The translations under genes were made by a program, and so were the position numbers. The notes below the pieces were generated by a model, which had not been told where the DNA came from, searched no databases, and worked only from the letters and a program-made list of their open reading frames with translations. A stretch of DNA of 8,451 bases from Planctomycetaceae bacterium (GTDB taxonomy: Bacteria > Planctomycetota > Planctomycetia > Pirellulales > Pirellulaceae), in assembly GCA_003506095.1 (NCBI GenBank), contig DNWZ01000429.1, positions 1-8,451 of the forward strand, written 5' to 3'. The first letter of the stretch is position 1, and every line of letters begins with the position of its first letter. Positions 1 to 5,585 of the stretch are shown here, in pieces.

Positions 1-201
1 AGTGGTGCGTGGTTCAAGTATGGCGAAGTTTACCTCGGCCAAGGAAAGGAAAAGGCGCGTAATTTCTTGATCGAAAATCCTGAAGTCACCGAGGAAATCA
101 AGCAATTGGTGCTGGCCACCGGCGGCTATGCCGGACCGCTCAGCGATGGTGACGGCGAAGAATCCGAAGAGGTCGAAGCTGAAGACGCCGTCAACAGTTG
201 A
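1..201 (+). CDS. recA: RecA recombinase, C-terminal fragment (5' end outside window)
   Basis: This is the last 66 codons of RecA, the ATP-dependent DNA strand-exchange protein that forms filaments on single-stranded DNA and triggers LexA cleavage in the SOS response. The frame opens at base 1 and ends with TGA at 199-201. The visible part starts SGAWFKYGEVYLGQGKEKAR, which matches the conserved RecA segment 'SG(A/S)W(F/Y)xYxxxxxGQG' that follows the core ATPase domain. The helical C-terminal domain follows (FLIENPEVTEEIK). The protein ends in an acidic tail (DGDGEESEEVEAED), typical of RecA and known to moderate DNA binding. The Walker motifs and DNA-binding loops lie upstream of the window. 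Identification is strong despite the truncation, because this C-terminal signature is specific to RecA. Confidence 0.95.
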   Translation, partial: SGAWFKYGEVYLGQGKEKARNFLIENPEVTEEIKQLVLATGGYAGPLSDGDGEESEEVEAEDAVNS

Positions 202-222
202 TCGCTACTGGGGTTTATCCGA

Positions 223-264
223 TGCCGCCACGTGTCGCCGGGTGCCGCCATGTGCCCGGCGGCA
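223..264 (+). terminator. GC-rich duplicated hairpin after recA, possible terminator
   Basis: Twenty-one bases after the recA stop is a compact GC-rich element. TGCCGCCACGTG (223-234) is repeated 20 bases later as TGCCGCCATGTG (243-254), with one mismatch. The second copy can fold, with TGCCGCC (243-249) pairing perfectly with GGCGGCA (258-264) around an 8-base loop. A mutually exclusive 7-bp stem is also possible: CGCCGGG (236-242) with CCCGGCG (255-261). No clear U-run follows; only AAACTCTTT comes next. It is therefore a weak intrinsic terminator at best and may be just a structured spacer. The rest of the 202-459 gap shows no gene or convincing promoter. Confidence 0.4.
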
Positions 265-459
265 AAACTCTTTAAACTGTCCGTTGGGTTGTTGATTGCA
301 CCCGTCGAAGCGATTCGGCTGGTGCGTCGGCGATCCGAAATCGTCGCTTAGGCGTAAGGAGCCTGGTCGTCGGCGGACATCGATCTTGGGTTGTTCGATC
401 GGCGGCGTTCCCCGCCCTTGGTCTGGCTGGCAAGCCGCAACCCCATCGAAAAATACGTT

Positions 460-1836
460 ATGTCACTGCTGCAAATCGCTTGGCGCAATTTTCGTTACCG
501 ATCGTTGTCGAGCGTCTTGACCACATTTTCGCTCGCATTGGGGGTGGCGTTGGTGGTTTTGGTGCTAGCCATCTACGGCATCATCACCGATGCGTTCCGC
601 AGCAATTCGGCCGTCAGCTACAACTTGGTCGTCGGTCCTCCCAAAGGCGACCCGCTGCAGTTGACGCTCAATTCGGTCTATTACCTCAGCCAACCGATCG
701 AGAACTTGTCGTTCACCGACTTCATGGAGTTCTACTCACAGGAAGACCGTGCGGCGATGGTCGCTAAGTTCGGTGGCTCGGCGTCGCTAGGCGAACGGCC
801 CGGCAAGTACTCGCGATACCTCGCCGGCGGATTGGCGATTCCACTAGCGCTGGGCGATTATGTCGACCAATATCGCGTGGTGGGAACGACGACCGATTTT
901 TTTGACAAACTGCTGCACGGGCCCGAAGTCGACCAACCGTTTGAGTTTCGCCAAGGCCGCAACTTCGAGTATTTCAACGAAGAGAACGGATACCTCGAAG
1001 CGGTGCTCGGTTCGCGTGTGGCGTCGAACTTGAATCTCGGCGTGGGCGATATCTTTTATCCGACTCACGGCGACCCCGAAGGCAAAGGTCATGAAGATGC
1101 CTTCAAGGTGGTCGGTGTTTTGGCACCAACGGGCACGCCCAACGATCGCGCCGCGTTTGTCAACCTGGAAGGGTTTTACTTGATGGAAGGACATGCCAAA
1201 CCGGTCGATGAATATCCCGCTGATATGGTTCAAGGCAACGCCCCATCGGGTCGCGATCCTGACGGCAACGAAATCCGGCCGCTGAACATCCCCCAACGCG
1301 AGGTCACTGCGATTCTGGTCAGCAGCGGTGGCCTGTTCGGTGCCCAATTGATGAACGTGATCAACGAGAGCAAAGACGCTCAGGCGGCAGCGCCCGTCGG
1401 CGAAATCCACAAAATGTTGTCACAGATCGTTGGCCCGTTGCTGGTCGCATTGGTCGTCATCACCGTGATCACCTGTGTTGTCGCGGCGATGGGGATTTTG
1501 GTTGGCATTTACAATTCGATGAACGACCGGCGACGAGACATTGCGGTGATGCGAGCGTTGGGGGCGAGACGCGACGCAGTGACCATGATCATTTTGCTGG
1601 AAAGTTTGTTGATCGCCATCATCGGCAGCATTGTCGGCTGGATTATGGCTCACGGCGCTATCCTTGCGGCCAGTCCGTTTATCGAAGAATACACCGGTGT
1701 GCGGGCCGGTTTCTTGACGTTCAGCCAGTTCGAGTTTTGGGTTTTGCCGCTGGTTTTGCTGCTGGCGATCCTCGCCGGTCTGTTGCCCGCAGCTGTCGCC
1801 TATCGAACCGATGTCAGTCGAAACTTGTCTGCGTAA
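460..1836 (+). CDS. MacB/FtsX-family ABC transporter permease
   Basis: Inner-membrane permease subunit of a MacB/LolC-type ABC transporter. These subunits move lipids, lipoproteins or small molecules outward, or act as mechanotransducers, rather than importing nutrients. The 458-residue protein shows TM1 at about 18-42, a large periplasmic domain at about 45-320, then TM2 (324-352), TM3 (374-404) and TM4 (426-448), the classic four-helix layout. The cytoplasmic loop after TM2 carries the FtsX signature NDRRRDIAVMRALGARRDAV (355-374). I start it at ATG 460: MSLLQIAWRNFRYR is the usual N-terminus of the family, and the in-frame extension to 391 is Arg-rich and looks non-coding. No clear Shine-Dalgarno is visible. 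The partner ATPase is absent: recA lies upstream and ilvE downstream. Motif VVGPPKGDPLQLTLNSVYYL (57-76) recalls the subfamily in proteobacterial zinc-regulated operons. Substrate unknown. Confidence 0.85.
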   Translation: MSLLQIAWRNFRYRSLSSVLTTFSLALGVALVVLVLAIYGIITDAFRSNSAVSYNLVVGPPKGDPLQLTLNSVYYLSQPIENLSFTDFMEFYSQEDRAAMVAKFGGSASLGERPGKYSRYLAGGLAIPLALGDYVDQYRVVGTTTDFFDKLLHGPEVDQPFEFRQGRNFEYFNEENGYLEAVLGSRVASNLNLGVGDIFYPTHGDPEGKGHEDAFKVVGVLAPTGTPNDRAAFVNLEGFYLMEGHAKPVDEYPADMVQGNAPSGRDPDGNEIRPLNIPQREVTAILVSSGGLFGAQLMNVINESKDAQAAAPVGEIHKMLSQIVGPLLVALVVITVITCVVAAMGILVGIYNSMNDRRRDIAVMRALGARRDAVTMIILLESLLIAIIGSIVGWIMAHGAILAASPFIEEYTGVRAGFLTFSQFEFWVLPLVLLLAILAGLLPAAVAYRTDVSRNLSA

Positions 1837-2008
1837 ATTCACTCAGGCCATTGGCCCGGGCTAGGTAAACCGATCTCCCTTGGGGATGTCGCCGATACGA
1901 TGCACGGGCCAAGGCAAAGGTCATTCTCCCACATTGACTTGTCGTCTAACCTATCGCAGCTTCAGCGGTTCACACTCAACACCTCCCACTCCAGCAACTT
2001 CTTTAAAA

Positions 2009-2869
2009 ATGAGTTTCAAGGTTTCTATCAACGGCCAATTGTTCGACAAAGAAGATGCCAAGGTCAGCGTTTATGATCATGGTCTGTTGTATGGCGACGG
2101 CGTGTTTGAAGGGATGCGCAGCTACAGCGGGCGAGTGTTCAAACTGGTCGAACACCTGGATCGGCTTTATGAATCGGCCCAGGCGATCGGGTTGACCATT
2201 CCGATCGAAAAACAAGCAATGGCTGACGAAGTCAATCGGACTTTAAAGATCAACGATTTGACCGACGCATACATCCGATTGGTCGTCACGCGTGGCAGCG
2301 GATCGCTGGGGCTCGATCCCAATCGCTGCAGCAATCCTCAGGTGATCATCATCACCGACCACATCGCGCTCTATCCGCCGGAACGCTATCGCGATGGCAT
2401 GGAAATCGTCACCGCTTCGACGATGCGAAACCATTCTGCGGCGCTCAGCCCCCGCATCAAATCGCTCAACTATCTGAACAATATCCTCGCCAAAATGGAA
2501 GGATTGCGAGCCGGTTGTGACGAAGCGCTGATGCTCAACCACAAAGGCGAAGTCGCGGAGTGCACTGGCGACAACATTTTCATTGTCAAACAAGGGATGT
2601 TGATCACTCCGCCATCGGACGCGGGGATTCTGGAAGGGATCACGCGCAACTCTGTGATTGAATTAGCGAAGAAGCTGTCGATTCCATTTGCCGAAAAAAC
2701 GCTCGTTCGACACGATATTTACGTATCCGACGAATGCTTCCTGACCGGCAGTGCCGCCGAAGTGATTTCGGTCACGAAAATCGACGGACGCTCCATCGGC
2801 AACGGAAAACCAGGTAAAATTACTTTGCAGTTGGGCGAAGCTTTCAAAAAACTGGTCCACCAGGGCTGA
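2009..2869 (+). CDS. ilvE: Branched-chain amino acid aminotransferase (fold-type IV PLP enzyme)
   Basis: Cytoplasmic PLP enzyme that transfers an amino group between glutamate and the 2-oxo acids of leucine, isoleucine and valine, the last step of their synthesis. The 286-residue product has the class IV aminotransferase landmarks: YDHGLLYGDGVFEG (22-35), LVVTRGSGSLGLDP (91-104), the Schiff-base lysine K151 in RIKSLNYLNN, E184 in the AECTGDNIF motif near the cofactor, GILEGITR (206-213), and the cofactor-phosphate loop TGSAAEV (246-252). Its arrangement is closest in my memory to the archaeal-type IlvE of about 290 residues. I start at ATG 2009 because MSFKVSINGQLFDKEDAKVS is the normal family N-terminus; an in-frame extension to 1880 adds 43 unconserved residues. 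D-amino acid aminotransferase and aminodeoxychorismate lyase share the fold, but the motif set favours IlvE. No attenuator-like leader peptide is visible in the 172-base upstream gap. Confidence 0.88.
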   Translation: MSFKVSINGQLFDKEDAKVSVYDHGLLYGDGVFEGMRSYSGRVFKLVEHLDRLYESAQAIGLTIPIEKQAMADEVNRTLKINDLTDAYIRLVVTRGSGSLGLDPNRCSNPQVIIITDHIALYPPERYRDGMEIVTASTMRNHSAALSPRIKSLNYLNNILAKMEGLRAGCDEALMLNHKGEVAECTGDNIFIVKQGMLITPPSDAGILEGITRNSVIELAKKLSIPFAEKTLVRHDIYVSDECFLTGSAAEVISVTKIDGRSIGNGKPGKITLQLGEAFKKLVHQG

Positions 2870-2910
2870 TCCGCCCCCTTCTCTCAATCCCACCCAACGA
2901 GGCGACTGAC

Positions 2911-3924
2911 GTGCGTTACCCCGCCCCCTCCTTCATTCTCGCCACAGCACTGTTAGCGTTTGGCCTGCTGGCCAACGGTTGCAAGCCATCGGGCTCCAAG
3001 CCTGCCGATGGTCAAAACGCATCGGGTGCTGGCAAGCGGTTGCAGATAGCGATGATCCCCAAGGGGACGACGCACATTTTTTGGCGATCGGTCCATTTCG
3101 GTGCGCTCAAGGCGGCCGAGGAAATGAACGTCGATATTCAGTGGCGTGGACCACAAAAAGAGAGCGATCGCGACGAACAATTGAACGTGATTCAGGGATT
3201 CGTCAATAAAAAGGTCGATGGGATTTGCCTGGCGCCGTTGGACGCCGACGCGATGGCCCGACCGGTTCGCGAAGCCGGCCGCGGTGGCATTCCCGTCGTG
3301 ATCTTCGACAGCGGTTTGAACGCCGAACCGACTGAGTATGCCAGCTATGTCGCGACCGACAACTTTCGCGGTGGCCAATTGGCCGGCCAGGTCATGGGCG
3401 AAAAACTCGGCGGCAAAGGGAACGTGGTTGTGCTGCGATACAATCAAGGCAGCGACAGCACCCATCAACGAGAAGAGGGTTTCCTTGAAGCGATCAAGGC
3501 GTTTCCGGATGTAAAAGTGATCAGCAGCGATCAATACGCGGGCACAACCACCGAGTCGGCGATGGACAAGGCTCAACAGGTCTTCAATCGCTATGGCGAC
3601 CAGATCAACGGCATCTTTGCGGTTTGCGAACCGAACGCCGAAGGTGTTCTGCGAGTGCTGGAAGATCGCAAATTAGCCGGCAAGGTCGTTTTCGTCGGTT
3701 TCGATTCCAGCGAAGCGATGGCGGTGGCGCTTCGCGACGGAAAACTTTCGGCGATCGTCCTGCAGGATCCAGTCCAAATGGGTTACCTGTCGATCCAGGC
3801 GATGGTCAAAGCGATTCGAGGCGAGAGCGTCGAATCGTTTGTTGATACCGGCGTTTACGTGGCGACGACTGAGAATATCGACACCGAGCAGATTCAGAAG
3901 CTGTTGAACCCCGACAAAACGTAA
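2911..3924 (+). CDS. Ribose-type sugar ABC transporter substrate-binding lipoprotein
   Basis: Periplasmic binding protein that captures a sugar or sugar-like ligand and delivers it to an ABC importer, of the RbsB-like Peripla_BP_4 class. The 337-residue product begins with a hydrophobic signal (7-22) and an acceptable lipobox ending ANG-C24, so it is probably lipid-anchored, followed by a Gly/Ser/Lys linker. The two-lobed fold starts at LQIAMIPKGTTHIFW. By analogy with RbsB, likely ligand contacts are D133 (VIFDSGL), R187 (HQREEGF), D265 (VGFDSS) and Q285 (IVLQDP). The start is GTG 2911, with GAGG at 2899-2902 as a plausible ribosome site; the signal peptide begins right there. It follows ilvE by 41 bases and may share its transcript. 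No cognate permease or ATPase lies in the window; the next gene is on the other strand. The sugar cannot be deduced. Confidence 0.88.
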   Translation: MRYPAPSFILATALLAFGLLANGCKPSGSKPADGQNASGAGKRLQIAMIPKGTTHIFWRSVHFGALKAAEEMNVDIQWRGPQKESDRDEQLNVIQGFVNKKVDGICLAPLDADAMARPVREAGRGGIPVVIFDSGLNAEPTEYASYVATDNFRGGQLAGQVMGEKLGGKGNVVVLRYNQGSDSTHQREEGFLEAIKAFPDVKVISSDQYAGTTTESAMDKAQQVFNRYGDQINGIFAVCEPNAEGVLRVLEDRKLAGKVVFVGFDSSEAMAVALRDGKLSAIVLQDPVQMGYLSIQAMVKAIRGESVESFVDTGVYVATTENIDTEQIQKLLNPDKT

Positions 3925-3933
3925 CCAGCGGGT

Positions 3934-4332
3934 TTATTCCAACGCAAGCTTCAGGGCACGATACGCTTCAACACTTTCGGCGACTTCTTGGCGGCCACCC
4001 GCTTCGTCAACGTGTTGCAGGATCAGCAGCAGGTTATCGACCGATCCGGCGGCCGCGACTGCTGCCTTGAGGTGTTCCAGCTTGTGCTGTGATGGCATTA
4101 GGGACCCTCCCTTGGCTTGGCCCGCCGCTGCTTTCTTGTTTCGATTCACGACAGAGTCTTTCTTTCCGACAGGGGGGGCTGGTGGGTTTGCAGCCGGTTT
4201 TGCAAGGGATTCGTCCGTAATGACGGGCTTCACCGCGACGTTTTCCGGTAACTCCTTGCCCGGATCTGTTGGCATATTCTCGAGTGGTGAGACCGGCTTA
4301 GGATGGTTTTTGGGTGGGTTGGGTTTGGCCAT
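3934..4332 (-). CDS. Small hypothetical protein, Pro/Lys/Ala-rich N-terminus and helical C-terminus
   Basis: I do not recognise this 132-residue protein. Residues 1-75 are rich in proline, lysine and alanine (for example PNPPKNHPKP and PAANPPAPPVGKK) and probably disordered. Residues 80-130 look like a small helical domain (HKLEHLKAAVAAAGSVDNLL, then a helix ending EAYRALKLALE). There is no signal peptide or membrane segment, so it is probably cytoplasmic. I favour this strand because the product has a sensible disordered-plus-helical layout and fills the space exactly between neighbours: its stop lies 9 bases from the convergent binding-protein stop, and its ATG at 4332 faces a 174-base divergent promoter region. 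The overlapping forward frame gives a Phe/Cys-rich product without recognisable features. The helical tail could mediate protein contacts or nucleic-acid binding with the basic N-terminus, but nothing shows this directly. Confidence 0.65.
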   Translation of the reverse strand: MAKPNPPKNHPKPVSPLENMPTDPGKELPENVAVKPVITDESLAKPAANPPAPPVGKKDSVVNRNKKAAAGQAKGGSLMPSQHKLEHLKAAVAAAGSVDNLLLILQHVDEAGGRQEVAESVEAYRALKLALE

Positions 4333-4420
4333 GGTGCTGCTCGCTTGCGGTGGTTGTCAACGCAGCGGGTTCTACCAGCAACGGTCGCGTCGTTTCAAGG
4401 CGTCACGCGGTTGCGGAACT

Positions 4421-4448
4421 TTGCAATTTGAACTCACCTAAGTACACT
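4421..4448 (+). promoter_or_regulatory. Candidate sigma70-type promoter for the methyltransferase
   Basis: Within the divergent gap between the two flanking starts, TTGCAA (4421-4426) and TACACT (4443-4448) lie 16 bases apart and resemble -35 and -10 hexamers. This would give a leader of about 50 bases before GTG 4507. Planctomycete promoters are poorly defined, so this is only a consensus match. Confidence 0.3.
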
Positions 4449-4506
4449 AACGTCCTCTTTCGATGGGCCGCGCGGTTCCAGAATCACTGTTAATTGGGCA
4501 TGCATC

Positions 4507-5298
4507 GTGGAATCCATCGTCGCTGAACAACTACGTAACTTCGAACAGAAGTATCTGCCCGACGATTTGCAGCCGTGGGCATTTCATGACACGCCCGATC
4601 CGTTGATGCGGTATTTACGCGATCGCCGAATCAAACTCGGTATCGACCGCGTATTGTCATTGACCAAACTTGACCCAGCCACCTGTTCGGTTTTGGTCGT
4701 TTGCGGTGGCGTCGGTGGAGAAGGCACGTACCTCGCAAATCGCGGATTTCGCAACGTTACCGTTTCAGACTTTTCTGAAAACGCACTCGAGATCTGTCGT
4801 CGGCGTGATTCGCGGCTCAGGACGCGTGTCGACAATGCCGAAGCGGTCGACTTGCCCGATGAAAGCTACGATATTGTGCTGGTCCAGGATGGTCTGCATC
4901 ACCTTCCGCGCCCAGTGCTCGGTTTCACCGAAATGGTCCGTGTTTGTCGGCATGCGGCAATCGTGATCGAGCCTCACTCAGGGTTGGTCGGTCGATTGTT
5001 GGGACGGGAGTGGGAATACGAAGGTGACGCGGTCAATTACGTGTTTCGATGGAACCACAGCCTGTTGGAACAATCGACCCGCTCCTACATTCTAAGGCGT
5101 CCTTGTTACGTTAAAGGGATTCGTTTCTGGGACCACAACGTCGCATTGCGAAAACTAGCTGGCCTTTTCGGCGGTGGTCAAATCGGACTTTTAGTCGCTA
5201 AATCAGCCTACGGATTGCTTGGCGCAGTACCTTTTCTGGGCAACATGATGGTCGGCATTGTTGTCAAACAACCGGCAAGCCAGTCGCCATCGCGATAA
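4507..5298 (+). CDS. Class I SAM-dependent methyltransferase (Methyltransf_11-like)
   Basis: Predicted S-adenosylmethionine-dependent methyltransferase with a Rossmann-like fold; the acceptor is unknown. In the 263-residue product, SAM-binding motif I is VLVVCGGVGGEG (62-72 region), a glycine-rich loop with cysteine where Asp or Glu is common. The acidic ribose-binding residue is probably D88 (VTVSDFS). Motif II/post-I is DNAEAVDLPDESYDIV followed by QDGLHHLPRP (127-136), the usual DxxHH-type segment of Methyltransf_11 proteins. The C-terminal third (about 165-255) is less conserved, with aromatic residues and a hydrophobic stretch (226-253), which could form a substrate lid or contact a membrane. 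The start is GTG 4507: no ATG, GTG or TTG occurs upstream in this frame as far back as 4435, and ATG 4500 is out of frame. It stands alone between a divergent gene and a 287-base gap. Lipid, quinone or glycan substrates are all possible. Confidence 0.82.
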   Translation: MESIVAEQLRNFEQKYLPDDLQPWAFHDTPDPLMRYLRDRRIKLGIDRVLSLTKLDPATCSVLVVCGGVGGEGTYLANRGFRNVTVSDFSENALEICRRRDSRLRTRVDNAEAVDLPDESYDIVLVQDGLHHLPRPVLGFTEMVRVCRHAAIVIEPHSGLVGRLLGREWEYEGDAVNYVFRWNHSLLEQSTRSYILRRPCYVKGIRFWDHNVALRKLAGLFGGGQIGLLVAKSAYGLLGAVPFLGNMMVGIVVKQPASQSPSR

Positions 5299-5307
5299 TC
5301 GCGATGG
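5287..5307 (+). repeat. Perfect palindrome across the methyltransferase stop codon, possible terminator
   Basis: CCATCGCGAT (5287-5296) is followed by one A and then its exact reverse complement ATCGCGATGG (5298-5307). As RNA this could form an 8-bp stem with the loop ATAAT, which contains the TAA stop (5296-5298). GGGG follows rather than a U-run, so it lacks the tail of a standard intrinsic terminator. It could still block or protect the transcript 3' end, or serve as a protein-binding site. Confidence 0.5.
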
Positions 5308-5438
5308 GGTGCCGCAGCGCACTTGGTTGTTCTTTCTCGGCTGCATTCTCTCTGCTGGCGTTGATTTTTCACGTCGTCTGAAAGCCTTGTCCCCATCACC
5401 GCCTGTCCTCATCTCCGTTCGCAGTGAGTCGCCGTTTT

Positions 5439-5453
5439 TGCAATTTAATTGCA
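5439..5453. promoter_or_regulatory. 7-1-7 palindrome, candidate Fur/Zur-family operator
   Basis: TGCAATT (5439-5445), one T, and AATTGCA (5447-5453) form a perfect 15-base inverted repeat. It ends 6 bases before the predicted -35 box at 5460. A 7-1-7 spacing beginning TG and ending CA is the geometry of Fur-family operators (Fur, Zur, PerR), although the inner bases differ from the best-known consensus. A repressor or activator here would control the His-rich gene that follows. What is seen is the palindrome; the regulator is inferred. Confidence 0.45.
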
Positions 5454-5459
5454 TGTGTA

Positions 5460-5487
5460 TTGACCGGTTGTTGCGCAGTGATAAGAT
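5460..5487 (+). promoter_or_regulatory. Candidate sigma70-type promoter for the His-rich secreted protein
   Basis: TTGACC (5460-5465) matches five of six bases of the -35 consensus, and TAAGAT (5482-5487) four of six of the -10 consensus, with 16 bases between. Transcription would start near 5494, leaving about 90 bases of leader before ATG 5586. It is the best promoter-like sequence in the window. Confidence 0.42.
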
Positions 5488-5507
5488 TTGCACATGGTTT
5501 GCACGTG
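5487..5507 (+). repeat. Tandem TTTGCACRTG repeat at the predicted transcription start
   Basis: TTTGCACATG (5487-5496) recurs as TTTGCACGTG (5498-5507), an 11-base period or about one helical turn. The second copy overlaps the palindrome GCACGTGC (5501-5508). The pair sits right after the predicted -10 box, where a repressor would block RNA polymerase. Function is inferred from position only. Confidence 0.35.
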
Positions 5508-5585
5508 CAGGGCTGGGCGATTAGATTGCGTCTATTCTGGCATAGGCTATGCGGCAGTACTCCCTCAGGCTTTCGAGAGATTTCC

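Noticed and set aside
391..459. N-terminal extension of the permease to ATG 391.
   Set aside because: The 23 extra residues are Arg/Pro-rich and absent from the family pattern, which begins at MSLLQIAWRN.
1851..1912. TTGGCCCG (1851-1858) and CGGGCCAA (1905-1912) as a long hairpin or attenuator before ilvE.
   Set aside because: The loop is 46 bases, no U-tract follows, and I found no short leader peptide rich in Leu, Ile or Val codons.
1934..1952. TTGACT (1934-1939) as the -35 box of an ilvE promoter.
   Set aside because: No acceptable -10 hexamer lies 15-19 bases downstream; the nearest AT-containing hexamer is only 7 bases away.
4422..4436. TGCAATTTGAACTCA as a second copy of the 5439-5453 palindrome upstream of the methyltransferase.
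   Set aside because: The left half matches exactly, but only three of seven positions of the right half fit, so it is not a palindrome.
4067..4441. Forward-strand reading frame opposite the small hypothetical gene.
   Set aside because: The product is rich in Phe, Cys and Gly with no coherent domain, and the reverse-strand frame gives a more protein-like layout that fits the gene boundaries.
5424..5585. Extension of the His-rich protein to ATG 5424.
   Set aside because: It would bury the signal peptide behind 54 residues and overlap the palindrome, promoter and tandem repeat.
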